DNA from: Paenilisteria newyorkensis
GTDB lineage: Bacteria > Bacillota > Bacilli > Lactobacillales > Listeriaceae
Assembly (NCBI RefSeq): GCF_000766145.1
Contig: NZ_JNFB01000044.1
Span: 1 to 64,000 of the forward strand
Length of the DNA stretch: 64,000 nucleotides
Direction of reading: 5' to 3'
The position numbers and the translations under genes are program-made. The notes below the pieces were generated by a model. That model had not been told where the DNA came from, searched no databases, and worked only from the letters and a program-made list of their open reading frames with translations. Positions within the stretch are counted from its first letter, which is position 1. Each line of letters opens with the position of its first letter. Of this stretch, positions 35,736 to 44,559 are shown one piece after another.

Positions 35736-36488
35736 TTATTTACCTTCGCGATCGAGTTGTGTTCGGATTTCGCGCGCGATGCATTCCACGGTGTAAATCG
35801 CTGGGAGCTGGGAGGTGATGTCCGCTTCTTGGTACATTTCTTTATTTATATAGTAGGCAATATTCGCATCAGATAATTTCGCCATCGTTGACTTCGCGCT
35901 ATTTGTGATTGTGATAATTTTGCATTTTTGCATTTTGAGTTGGTGGATGTATTTAATGATGTCCTCGTTTTCGCCTGAAACGGAAATCGCGATCATGCAT
36001 ATTTTATCGGATAATTTGCTCGACAAGTGGTAAAATGGGTGATTTAGCGGGTCTTCGATGTGGAGCGCCAACGTGAACAACGAAGAAAAATAGAGCGCGC
36101 CGTACTCCGCGATAATGCCTGATGAGCCGATGCCAACAAACAAGACTAATTCGGCATCGCGCAAAATTTTCGCAGTCGCAGCAATGTTCGCTTTGAATTC
36201 TGGTTGCGCCGTTCGCTTCAGGAAATCGATATACGTTGTTTCGTCCGACATGTCGACGTTGATCTTCGTCCGCTCTTGCGCATACATCTGCAACTTCACC
36301 CGAAACTCGGAAAAACCGCTACAGTCAAACTTGCGACAAAAACGCAGAATCGTAGTGGTGCTAACATGTGTCGCATCCGCTAAATCACGAATCCGCATAT
36401 ACGTGACGGTGTCTAAATTCGTCGCGATATAATTATAAATAGTCATTTCGGTGTCGTTCAGTTCAATCGTTTTATCTAAAAAAAGCAT
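35736..36488 (-). CDS. RpiR/MurR-family regulator with SIS domain
   Basis: A 250-residue protein with an N-terminal HTH_6 domain (MRIRDLADATHVSTTTILRFCRKFDCSGFSEFR) and a C-terminal SIS sugar-phosphate-binding domain (LVLFVGIGSSGIIAEYGALYFSSLF, ISVSGENEDIIKYI). It probably controls the divergent GH4 gene in response to a sugar phosphate. ATG 36488 is seven bases after GGGGG and gives the same length as the paralogue at 43782; the ATG at 36494 is too close to that site. Confidence 0.92.
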   Translation of the reverse strand: MLFLDKTIELNDTEMTIYNYIATNLDTVTYMRIRDLADATHVSTTTILRFCRKFDCSGFSEFRVKLQMYAQERTKINVDMSDETTYIDFLKRTAQPEFKANIAATAKILRDAELVLFVGIGSSGIIAEYGALYFSSLFTLALHIEDPLNHPFYHLSSKLSDKICMIAISVSGENEDIIKYIHQLKMQKCKIITITNSAKSTMAKLSDANIAYYINKEMYQEADITSQLPAIYTVECIAREIRTQLDREGK

Positions 36489-36633
36489 TTTCATGCCCCC
36501 GATCTTCTTTATATCACTATTTTAGCACGATGCCATCCGATGTGACAAGGCGTTACACAAAAGGAACAATTTCCAACTTCAAAAATCCTTAACAAATGCT
36601 CGCGAATTAATAGCTATTTTTTCATTTTCAGCC

Positions 36634-36661
36634 TATACTATGGAAGAAGAAAGCGTTATAC
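36634..36661 (+). promoter_or_regulatory. -10 box and cre-like site of GH4 gene
   Basis: TATACT at 36634-36639 with a poor -35 17 bases upstream, then AGAAAGCGTTATAC (36648-36661), which resembles cre (about 11 of 14). Suggests activation or repression control of the gene at 36702. Confidence 0.4.
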
Positions 36662-36701
36662 AAAACATAATCAAATCTTAAATATATTGGAGGAAAAATC
36701 G

Positions 36702-38024
36702 ATGTCTAAAGGTATCAAAATCGCTACAATCGGCGGTGGCTCAAGTTATACTCCCGAATTAATTGAAGGTTTCATCAAACGTCAAAAGGAACTCCCAGTG
36801 CGTGAACTTTGGCTTGTGGATGTACCGGCTGGTAAGGAAAAGCTCGAAATCGTCGGTAATTTAGCGAAACGGATGGTTGAAAAAGCTGGCGTGGATATGG
36901 AAATTCATTTGACGATGGATCGCGAGGAAGCATTGAAAGGCGCGGATTTCGTAACGACGCAATTACGTGTGGGACAATTGGATGCGCGTGTGAAGGATGA
37001 GCGTATTCCGAACTCGCACGGTGTTGTTGGTCAAGAAACGAATGGTCCTGGTGGGATGTTTAAAGCGTTCCGGACGGTTCCTGTTATTCTTGATATTTGT
37101 AAGGATATGGAGCGTCTTTGCCCGAACGCGTGGCTGATTAACTTTGCGAATCCTGCGGGAATGGTGACAGAAGCGGTGTTGCGTTACAGTAATATCAATA
37201 AAGTGGTTGGCTTGTGTAACGGTCCAATCGGCATTGAGAAAAACATTGCGGATATTCTAGGCGTAGATCATACGGAAATTTATGTGGAATTTGTCGGCTT
37301 GAATCATATGGTTTTCGCGAAAACAGTTTATAAAGATGGCGAAGATGTAACGGCTGAGGTCGTGACGAAAATGACGGAAGGCGAATCTGGCTCGACGCTG
37401 AAAAATATTAACGCAACTGGTTGGGATGCAACGTTCTTACGTACTTTAAATATGATTCCAATCGATTACTTGCGTTATTACTGGCAAACACGTACGCAGC
37501 TGGAAGATCAACAAGCCGCGTATGAAAAACATGGCACGCGTGCCGAAGTCGTGAAAAATGTCGAAGCGGAACTTTTCGAGTTGTATAAAGATGTGAATTT
37601 GACGGATAAACCGAAACAATTGGAACAACGTGGCGGTGCTTATTATAGTGAAGCGGCGTGTAACTTGATTAACTCGATTTATAATGATAAACGGGATATT
37701 CAAATCGTGAATACGCGCAATAATGGTGCGATTTTGGATATCGATCCTGAGTCTGCGATTGAAACGAACTGCGTGATTACGCGTCAAGGTCCGATTCCAC
37801 TCGCAAGCGGTCACCTTCCTGTTGCGATTAACGGGATTATCCAGCAAATCAAGACAGTGGAACGTTTGACTGTCGATGCTGCGGTAACTGGCGATTACGA
37901 TAAAGCGTTGTTAGCTATGACGGTGAACCCTCTCGTACCAAGCGATACAGATGCTCGTATTTTACTTGACGAGTTACTGGAAGCGCACAAAGAGCATTTA
38001 CCACTGTTCTTCCAAAATAAATAA
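36702..38024 (+). CDS. 6-phospho-beta-glucosidase, glycoside hydrolase family 4
   Basis: A 440-residue GH4 enzyme with NAD site TIGGGSSYTPE at 9-19, NPAGMVTEA, Cys172 in GLCNGPIG and His202 in GLNHMVF. It is close to the enzyme encoded at 40843. Divergent from the RpiR-type gene that probably controls it, with no PTS gene directly attached. Start 36702 has GGAGG about eight bases upstream; the five codons before it include that site. Confidence 0.93.
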   Translation: MSKGIKIATIGGGSSYTPELIEGFIKRQKELPVRELWLVDVPAGKEKLEIVGNLAKRMVEKAGVDMEIHLTMDREEALKGADFVTTQLRVGQLDARVKDERIPNSHGVVGQETNGPGGMFKAFRTVPVILDICKDMERLCPNAWLINFANPAGMVTEAVLRYSNINKVVGLCNGPIGIEKNIADILGVDHTEIYVEFVGLNHMVFAKTVYKDGEDVTAEVVTKMTEGESGSTLKNINATGWDATFLRTLNMIPIDYLRYYWQTRTQLEDQQAAYEKHGTRAEVVKNVEAELFELYKDVNLTDKPKQLEQRGGAYYSEAACNLINSIYNDKRDIQIVNTRNNGAILDIDPESAIETNCVITRQGPIPLASGHLPVAINGIIQQIKTVERLTVDAAVTGDYDKALLAMTVNPLVPSDTDARILLDELLEAHKEHLPLFFQNK

Positions 38025-38034
38025 GATGATTCCA

Positions 38035-38070
38035 GGCGCGGCGTTTGTAAAAACGCTGCGTCTTTATTTT
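38035..38070 (+). terminator. terminator of GH4 gene
   Basis: GGCGCGGCGTTT (38035-38046) pairs with AAACGCTGCGTC (38051-38062, one mismatch), followed by TTTATTTT. Confidence 0.75.
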
Positions 38071-38177
38071 ATGTCGAAAAGTACACATTATCGCCACAAT
38101 TTTGTTAATTTGTTAACACTATTTAATACCATTTTGCTGTATAATAAGTGTATAAGATAACTTAGGAGTGAACACAC

Positions 38178-38789
38178 ATGTATAAAAAAATGACCACAAC
38201 TGCCCTCGTTACATCCGCTCTAATGCTTGTCCTTCCTGCAAGTCTTGCCCACCACTCGGCAAAAGCGAAAACAATTCCGCATAAGAATAAACTTGCGATT
38301 TCTGGCAGTGATCGTATTAAAGGTATTTCTTTGCATGCGCACCGGTATTTCATTGAGAAGCATAGCGATTTTGACCCAATGATGCCACCGATTTCTTTAA
38401 CTGCGTATGATGATGATAATCACACGGATTTAACAAATTCCATTTTCGTGACTGAAAATGATGTGGATACACATAAAGTTGGAACGTATCACGTGACGTA
38501 TCGCGCCATTGCTGGTGACGGTCGTTGGAAAGAGCGTCGCGTCGAAGTGAATGTTGTTGCTAGACCGATTATCGAAGCGGAGGATGCAAGCATTACTCGC
38601 GGAACTTTTTTCGATTATTGGACGAATGTATCGGCGTTTGATGAACTTGCTGGCGATATTCGAATTTTCTTACACGTGAAAAGCAGTGATTTGAATTCGG
38701 ATGTTCCTGGTAAATATTTCGTAACGTATACGGCTTCGAATTTTTACGGATTGACGACGGAAAAAACTATTTATGTAACGGTGAAATAG
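38178..38789 (+). CDS. secreted protein with two DUF5011-like domains
   Basis: A 203-residue protein with a signal peptide (MTTTALVTSALMLVLPASLA) and two Ig-like modules. The first (about 47-130) has DFDPMMPPISLTAYDDDNHTDLTNSI and VGTYHVTYRAI. The second (about 132-203) has IEAEDASITRGTFFDYWTNVSAFDELAGDI and GKYFVTYTAS. They resemble the repeats of the LPXTG protein at 31173, but there is no sorting signal, so it is secreted or held non-covalently. Role unknown. TATAAT lies about 30 bases upstream and AGGAG before the ATG. Confidence 0.8.
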   Translation: MYKKMTTTALVTSALMLVLPASLAHHSAKAKTIPHKNKLAISGSDRIKGISLHAHRYFIEKHSDFDPMMPPISLTAYDDDNHTDLTNSIFVTENDVDTHKVGTYHVTYRAIAGDGRWKERRVEVNVVARPIIEAEDASITRGTFFDYWTNVSAFDELAGDIRIFLHVKSSDLNSDVPGKYFVTYTASNFYGLTTEKTIYVTVK

Positions 38790-38790
38790 C

Positions 38791-38840
38791 AAAGAGTTTG
38801 GGTACGCGTCCTGATTAGGAACGATACTCAAACTCTTTTT
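38791..38840. terminator. bidirectional terminator
   Basis: AAAGAGTTTG (38791-38800) pairs with CAAACTCTTT (about 38829-38838) around an imperfect inner stem (GGTACGCGTCC with GGAACGATACT). It separates two convergent genes. Confidence 0.8.
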
Positions 38841-38841
38841 G

Positions 38842-39948
38842 CTATACTTTTTCGATCGGGGAGTTCGTCATTTTAAAATCTAGTGGTCCCGGTTGTTTCT
38901 TTTTTACGAATAGTGATTTTAGCGTGCTGAATAGGAGGCTGATGAGGTAGGATAGGATGAAAATGATGATGCTCATAAGTGGAATGGCCCACGATAAGTG
39001 ATCTTCTACTGGCATTATTTCTGCGAAGAATCGTGTGACGTAGCGCAGAATGATGAGGTGTACGAAATAGATGAAGAAGATGTGTGGTGTGATGCTACGC
39101 GATATTTTTTGTAAGCCGGTGTTGCGGATCTGGATCTTGGTGAATAGCATGAAGAGTGAAAACGCTGCGATGACGACAACTATTGATAGGTAATCGTAGA
39201 AGTAGAGTGGTTTAAAGCTGATGTCTGCGCGATTTTCCATAGCCCAGTTGGTGAGAAAGTAGATGGCTGCTGTGCTAAGCGCGAAAAATGCAAACCAAAT
39301 TACTTTTTTTAATCGGGATAGGATGGTTTTTGGTAAGCTGTAGCCAAGGATGAAGTAGCCGAGATAGAGTACGCAGCTGAATACGTTGGCGATGATCATG
39401 TCTGTTCCTCGGAATGCGAAAAAGGCTTCGAGTAGTCCGACTGCTAGGAAAAATAGACCGAGAATGAAGAAAGCTACTTCACCGATTTGTTTTCGGATAA
39501 AGATAAGTAGTGGCGCTAGAATCTGTAACCCGATGAACATCGGCATAAACCAGAGATGTCTGCCGAGATTGTTTAGGAATAGGTTATCGAATGAGCCCCA
39601 TAATCCGCCGTCTTTTACGAATTGAATGAAGCCGTTCCAACCGCCTGCATCTAGGAATTCGAATACTTCGTAGAGCACCATCCAAACGAGTGTCGGGATG
39701 ATTAAGCCTAATGTTAGTTTTTTGAAGTACATTTTTAGGTTTTTGCTTTTTCGTAATGTGAAGTAGCCGCTTAATAGCACGAATAATGGCACAGCTGTGC
39801 GCGATATCGAATCGTAAAAATTGGCGATATCGAAATTTGTGTTCATTTTAGCAGCATTTCCAAGTAGATGTGTTGCGGATACGTGGATAACGATGACCAT
39901 TAAAATCGATAAACACCTTAACAAATCTAGATTGTCTTTTCTCTCCAT
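38842..39948 (-). CDS. acyltransferase 3 family membrane protein
   Basis: A 368-residue protein with about ten membrane segments. The N-terminus NLDLLRCLSILMVIVIHVSA with the conserved His, and the SRTAVPLFVLLSGYFTL motif, are typical of the acyltransferase 3 (OafA/YrhL) family, which O-acylates surface glycans. The substrate could be wall teichoic acid, peptidoglycan or the polymer of the 1.6-18.7 kb locus, but nothing in the neighbourhood decides. Confidence 0.88.
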   Translation of the reverse strand: MERKDNLDLLRCLSILMVIVIHVSATHLLGNAAKMNTNFDIANFYDSISRTAVPLFVLLSGYFTLRKSKNLKMYFKKLTLGLIIPTLVWMVLYEVFEFLDAGGWNGFIQFVKDGGLWGSFDNLFLNNLGRHLWFMPMFIGLQILAPLLIFIRKQIGEVAFFILGLFFLAVGLLEAFFAFRGTDMIIANVFSCVLYLGYFILGYSLPKTILSRLKKVIWFAFFALSTAAIYFLTNWAMENRADISFKPLYFYDYLSIVVVIAAFSLFMLFTKIQIRNTGLQKISRSITPHIFFIYFVHLIILRYVTRFFAEIMPVEDHLSWAIPLMSIIIFILSYLISLLFSTLKSLFVKKKQPGPLDFKMTNSPIEKV

Positions 39949-40057
39949 TTCGATCTTTTCTCCCTTTTCACATTTGTTTATTTGATAACGCTTTTATGTA
40001 GCATTTCTTTCTTAAGAATACTACATATTAGGAGAATACTCAATATTTACATAAAGA

Positions 40058-40089
40058 AACCTTGCGCCGGCTTTTATTAGCGCAAGGTT
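40058..40089 (-). terminator. terminator of nagB-like gene
   Basis: AACCTTGCGC (40058-40067) pairs perfectly with GCGCAAGGTT (40080-40089), followed on the minus strand by TTTCTTTAT. Confidence 0.8.
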
Positions 40090-40095
40090 CTCTTA

Positions 40096-40821
40096 TTAGG
40101 AATGGGCTAGTTTATCGATAAAGATGTGGGCATTGGTGTGTTCTCTGAGAACGGTTACTGGCCATTCAGCGGTGACTTTTTCTTCTATTAAATGGGTGAT
40201 TGCAGTTTGTTTTTTCTCACCGTTTGCGACTAGAATGGCCGTTTTTGCTTCGAGTATGTGTTTTATGCCCAGTGTAATGCCTTTTGTGCGGTCGACTTCT
40301 TTTGTGAAGTATTTTTGGCCGACGTTTTGTGTTGTGCTGTCGAGGTCGATGATGTGGGCGTAGTTTTCGAAGCTGACGCCTGGTTCATTGAAGCCGAGAT
40401 GGCCATTGACGCCTACGCCGAGTAAGATGAGTTCGAGTCCGCCGTGTTGTTTTATGAATAGGTCTGCTGCGCGGCATTCGCCTTCGAGATCGGCGGATTT
40501 GGCGTGGAAGTAGTGGTAATGGGACGGGTCGATTTGTGCTGGGCCGAAGAGTTCGGTTTCGAGATAGTTCAGGCAGCTGCCTTCGTCGTCTCCGTCTAGT
40601 CCTACCCATTCGTCAAGCTCTACAAAATAGGCTTTTTGCAAGTCGATTTCACCGGCTTTGTGGGCGGCAACGAGTCGGCGTAATGTGCCAACTGGTGTGT
40701 CTCCTCCGGCAAAACAGTATAGGCCTTCTGGTGCGCGTTGGAATGTTTCGATGACAAGCGCTGTTGCTGCGTCGCTCATCGTTTCGTAATCTGCTAGTAC
40801 TTTCAAATTTAATGCGTTCAT
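40096..40821 (-). CDS. glucosamine-6-phosphate deaminase/isomerase family (NagB-like)
   Basis: A 241-residue protein of the NagB/6-phosphogluconolactonase fold. It has GGDTPVGTLRRL near 39-50, YFVELDEWVGL near 65 and the active-site loop LGVGVNGHLGFNEPG near 130-145. The loop reads VNGH where E. coli NagB has NDGH. It would convert glucosamine 6-phosphate to fructose 6-phosphate and ammonia. Its place behind a GH4 enzyme and a IIC permease suggests use of an amino-sugar disaccharide, such as chitobiose (inference). It is about 20 bases behind the GH4 gene. Confidence 0.85.
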   Translation of the reverse strand: MNALNLKVLADYETMSDAATALVIETFQRAPEGLYCFAGGDTPVGTLRRLVAAHKAGEIDLQKAYFVELDEWVGLDGDDEGSCLNYLETELFGPAQIDPSHYHYFHAKSADLEGECRAADLFIKQHGGLELILLGVGVNGHLGFNEPGVSFENYAHIIDLDSTTQNVGQKYFTKEVDRTKGITLGIKHILEAKTAILVANGEKKQTAITHLIEEKVTAEWPVTVLREHTNAHIFIDKLAHS

Positions 40822-40842
40822 CTTGGTTCCATCTTCCTCTCT

Positions 40843-42159
40843 TTATTTATTGAATTGTGGTAAATACGCTTGGTGTGCCTCGAGTAGCTCATCTAAAAGT
40901 TGGTGCGCGACCGCATCACTTGGCACGAGTGGGTTGATGGTCATCGCGAGTAATGCTGTGTTGTAATCGCCTGTCACGGCGGCTTCTGCAGCTAGGCGCT
41001 CGAAGGACTTGATGGACTGGACGAGGCCGTTTACCGCGATTGGAAGTGGGCCCGTTGTTAGCGGAATCGGGCCTTGACTGGTAATGACACAGTTTACTTC
41101 GACGGCGGAATCTGGATCAATGCCTGCCACCGCGCCATTGTTGCGTGTATTGACGGTTTGGATGTCTCGCTTATCATTATAAATGGAATGGATTAAATTG
41201 CAAGCGGCTTCACTGTAATAGGCACCTCCGCGTTGTTCGAGTTGTTTCGGTTTTTCGGCCAAATCAAGATTCTTATATAGTTCGAAAAGTTCGGTTTCGA
41301 CGCGCTTCACGACTTCTGCTCGGGTTCCTTCTTTGGCAACAGCAGCTTTTTGTTCAGCGAGCATGATAGATGTTTGGTAGTAATAGCGTAGATAGCCGAT
41401 TGGGACCATGCCGAGCGTATTTAGGAATAGCGGGTCCCAGCCGACGTCTGCGATATTTTTTAGGGAAATGCCGTCTTCGTTTTTTGTCATTTTTTCCATG
41501 ACAGTGGGCGTGACGTTTTTGCCGTCGAGATAGACGTTTTTCGCGAAGACCATGTGGTTAAGGCCTGCGAATTCTACGTAGATGCGGGATGTGTCGACGC
41601 CGAGTTCTTTGGCGATGCCTTTTTCGATGCCGATTGGACCGTTGCATAATCCGACGACTTTCGTGATATTGCTGTAGCGCAACACGGCTTCAGTGACCAT
41701 TCCTGCTGGATTGGTGAAATTGACAAGCCAGGCGTCTGGGCATAGGCGCTCGATGTCACGGCAAATGTCGAGGATGACTGGAATCGTCCGCAATCCTTTG
41801 AAAAGTCCGCCGGGGCCGTTTGTTTCTTGGCCAATGACATCGTATTTTAGCGGAATGCTTTCATCTAGCATCCGGGCTTCGAGACGCCCAACGCGAAATT
41901 GTGTCGTTACAAAGTCGGCGTTTTTTAAGGCTTCTTCGCGGTCCATCGTGAGGTGAATCTGGATTGGGACGCCGGCTTTTTCCACCATTCGTTTTGCTAA
42001 CGCGCCGACGATTTCTAGTTTTTCGCGGCCTTCTTCAACATCAACAAGCCATAGTTCGCTGATTGGTAATTCGTCGTAGCGGTTGATGAAGCCTTCGATT
42101 AGTTCGGGTGTGTAGCTTGATCCACCGCCGATTGTTGCGATTTTCAATGATTTTTTCAT
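40843..42159 (-). CDS. 6-phospho-beta-glucosidase, glycoside hydrolase family 4
   Basis: A 438-residue GH4 enzyme with TIGGGSSYTPE at 9-19, Cys172 in GLCNGPIG and His202 in GLNHMVF, all ligands present. Its ATG overlaps the stop of the upstream IIC gene by four bases (ATGA), so permease and hydrolase are produced together. With the NagB-like gene behind it, this forms the operon IIC-GH4-nagB, probably for a beta-linked (amino)sugar disaccharide. Confidence 0.93.
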   Translation of the reverse strand: MKKSLKIATIGGGSSYTPELIEGFINRYDELPISELWLVDVEEGREKLEIVGALAKRMVEKAGVPIQIHLTMDREEALKNADFVTTQFRVGRLEARMLDESIPLKYDVIGQETNGPGGLFKGLRTIPVILDICRDIERLCPDAWLVNFTNPAGMVTEAVLRYSNITKVVGLCNGPIGIEKGIAKELGVDTSRIYVEFAGLNHMVFAKNVYLDGKNVTPTVMEKMTKNEDGISLKNIADVGWDPLFLNTLGMVPIGYLRYYYQTSIMLAEQKAAVAKEGTRAEVVKRVETELFELYKNLDLAEKPKQLEQRGGAYYSEAACNLIHSIYNDKRDIQTVNTRNNGAVAGIDPDSAVEVNCVITSQGPIPLTTGPLPIAVNGLVQSIKSFERLAAEAAVTGDYNTALLAMTINPLVPSDAVAHQLLDELLEAHQAYLPQFNK

Positions 42160-43499
42160 GCTTTAGGACTCCCAACTTCTTCATTTGTTAAAGCTTGTTC
42201 TTCTTTATATTTTTGCGCATCCCAGACTTTGAAAAATGGCCAGTAGATGAGCATGGCAACGAGGATATTGATGATTTGCATGATCGATCCGGATATTTTG
42301 CCACCGGTTGCTAGGAAGCCGCTGATGATTGGCGGTGTGGTCCATGGAAGCGCGATGCCGGCTGGTTTTGCGACAAGGCCGGATTCCATACCGAAATAGG
42401 TCATGATTACGAGAAGTACTGGTGTGAGCACGAATGGAATGATGAAATAGGGATTCAAAACGATTGGGACACCGAATACGATTGGTTCGCTGATGTTGAA
42501 TACGCTCGCTGGTCCGGAAATTTTGGCGAGTTGCTTCATTTGCTTACTTTTCGCGCGCCAGAATAGCAGGATAACGAGGCCAAGCAAGGCGCCAGTTCCG
42601 CCGGGCACAATCCATAATTCGTAAAATTGTTGCGTAACGACGTTCGGTAATTCTTTGCCTGCTTGGAATGCGGCGCGATTTTCGTCCATGTTGGCAAGCC
42701 AAACGGGATTGGTGAAGGCGCCGATGATGGCGTCGCCGTGCAAGCCGATACTCCAAAGTAGAGCAATGATGATAACGGTTACAATCATGCCAGGTAATGT
42801 GCTTCCAATATAATGCATAGGGATACCGATGACTGTCGAGATAATTTCATTGATGCTCGAAAATGGTGTTAACTCGATGAGCAGGCGTAAAATCCAGACC
42901 GTTGTAATCGTGATAAATCCTGGAATCAGGGCAATAAACGATTTTCCGACGGCTTCGGGCACACCATCCGGCATTTTGATGACCCAGTTTTTCTCGAAAA
43001 TCACGCGAAAAATCTCGGTGGCACCTAGGGCTATAACGATTGCGACGAACAGGCCTTGACTCCCGGTAAGAATCGTTGGGATGACACCGCCAACATCGTA
43101 CGCCGTTTTGCTACCTTCTGGTGTGAAGGACGTGATTTGTGGAATCGTTAGGATAAAACTAACAAGGGCAACCGCTCCGCTCATCAAGGGATCGGCGGTT
43201 TTATATTTCTCAGCGAGCCGGTAAGCGACGCCAAAACAGGCTAGAATCGCCATAATATTGTAGGAAGCTTCGACGGGATACCCGAGTTTCACTTGCCACT
43301 GGGAACCAAAAATGTTCGCCATAAAGTCTTCATAACCTGGAATCGGTAAATATTGAATAATCATAAAAACAGAACCAATAATTAAAAATGGCATGGCTAG
43401 CATGATACCGTCACGAACCGATGCTAAATGTCGTTGCGCCGATAATTTCGCTGCGACTGGCGCCAAACGGTTTTCCAAAAATGCGTAAAACTTATTCAT
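42156..43499 (-). CDS. PTS IIC permease, lactose/cellobiose family
   Basis: A 447-residue polytopic IIC protein. It has N-terminal FLENRLAPVAAKLSAQRHLASVRDGI, the FNISEPIVFGVPIVLNP segment near residue 335-350, and a charged C-terminal tail. It is paralogous to the IIC at 23881. IIA and IIB partners are missing here too. AGGAG lies eight bases before the ATG. It is divergent from an RpiR-type regulator and has a near-perfect cre in its promoter region. Confidence 0.93.
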   Translation of the reverse strand: MNKFYAFLENRLAPVAAKLSAQRHLASVRDGIMLAMPFLIIGSVFMIIQYLPIPGYEDFMANIFGSQWQVKLGYPVEASYNIMAILACFGVAYRLAEKYKTADPLMSGAVALVSFILTIPQITSFTPEGSKTAYDVGGVIPTILTGSQGLFVAIVIALGATEIFRVIFEKNWVIKMPDGVPEAVGKSFIALIPGFITITTVWILRLLIELTPFSSINEIISTVIGIPMHYIGSTLPGMIVTVIIIALLWSIGLHGDAIIGAFTNPVWLANMDENRAAFQAGKELPNVVTQQFYELWIVPGGTGALLGLVILLFWRAKSKQMKQLAKISGPASVFNISEPIVFGVPIVLNPYFIIPFVLTPVLLVIMTYFGMESGLVAKPAGIALPWTTPPIISGFLATGGKISGSIMQIINILVAMLIYWPFFKVWDAQKYKEEQALTNEEVGSPKA

Positions 43500-43602
43500 T
43501 GTCTTTTCTCCTCACCTTTTTTTAAATTGAAATGACTACAGACTCACTTCGTTTCTCTGCATATTGAGGCCCTAATTCGTTTCCTTCACAGGACCTCAAA
43601 AA

Positions 43603-43616
43603 AGATAGCGCTTTCT
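43603..43616 (-). promoter_or_regulatory. cre site upstream of IIC-GH4-nagB operon
   Basis: AGAAAGCGCTATCT on the minus strand matches the cre consensus TGWAARCGYTWNCW at 13 of 14 positions, about 105 bases before the IIC start. A second candidate, GAAAAGCGTTTGCA (about 43670-43683, plus strand), matches at 12. Repression by CcpA is expected. Confidence 0.65.
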
Positions 43617-43781
43617 TGTCTTTATTATAGATGCTGCTCATTGGAATTGATATAGCGCATAGCCATTTAGAAAAGCGTTTGCAAAGATGAAACTTGTGTC
43701 GCGAAAGTAACAGGTTGTAACGCTAGATGTTATATGCTAGACTTTTGATATAGGTTGATTCCTAGAGGAGGTCGAAACGTT

Positions 43782-44534
43782 GTGCTATTTTTGGATAAGA
43801 CGCCTGAATTGAGCGATGTGGACATGATGATTTATAAGTATGTCACCGCCAATTTGGACAAGGTTAGTTTGATGCGGATTCGTGATTTAGCGGATGCGAC
43901 ACATGTTAGTACAGCGACGATTTTACGATTTTGCCGTAAGTTTGAATGCAGTGGTTTTTCGGAGTTTCGGGTGCGTTTGCGGATGTATGCGGAACAATCG
44001 AGTGCGACGCAGGTGGACTTGGCGGATGAAACAACATATATTGATTTTTTAAAACGGACATCACAGGCGGAATTTAAGTCGCGGATTGCACAGGCTGCCG
44101 AGTTGTTGAAGGATGCCGAGCTGGTTTTATTTGTCGGCGTTGGCTCGTCGGGCATTGTCGCCGAGTATGGTGCGCTCTATTTTTCCTCGTTATTCACGCT
44201 CGCTTTGCACATCGAGGACCCGCTGAACCACCCATTCAATCACCTTTCTAAAGGACTTTCCGGGAAACTGTGCATCATCGCGGTCTCGGTCTCTGGCGAA
44301 ACGAGTGAAGTCATTAAATACATTCAACATATCAACGCCCACCAATGCAAAATTCTTTCGATCACAAATAGCGAAAAGTCAACGGTGGCGCGACTTTCGG
44401 ACGTTAATATCCCGTATTATATTCACCGCGAAACGTATCAAGGCGCTGATATTACGTCCCAACTTCCGGCGCTTTATACAGTAGAATGTATCGCGCGGGA
44501 AATCAGGCGAAAACTGGATAGTGAAGCGAAATAA
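43782..44534 (+). CDS. RpiR/MurR-family regulator with SIS domain
   Basis: A 250-residue paralogue of the regulator at 35736, with the same plan: HTH_6 (MRIRDLADATHVSTATILRFCRKF) and SIS domain (LVLFVGVGSSGIVAEYGALYFSSLF, VSVSGETSEVIKYI). Start is GTG 43782, ten bases after AGGAGG. It is divergent from the IIC-GH4-nagB operon, which it likely controls. The next gene (lipoprotein) starts 25 bases behind it. Confidence 0.92.
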   Translation: MLFLDKTPELSDVDMMIYKYVTANLDKVSLMRIRDLADATHVSTATILRFCRKFECSGFSEFRVRLRMYAEQSSATQVDLADETTYIDFLKRTSQAEFKSRIAQAAELLKDAELVLFVGVGSSGIVAEYGALYFSSLFTLALHIEDPLNHPFNHLSKGLSGKLCIIAVSVSGETSEVIKYIQHINAHQCKILSITNSEKSTVARLSDVNIPYYIHRETYQGADITSQLPALYTVECIAREIRRKLDSEAK

Positions 44535-44559
44535 CACGCCAAAGAAAGGATTTAGTCAC

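Noticed and set aside
38110-38123. PrfA-box-like TTAACACTATTTAA before the secreted DUF5011 gene
   Set aside because: Two mismatches to TTAACA-N2-TGTTAA and only 13 bases to the -10 box, where PrfA promoters need about 22.
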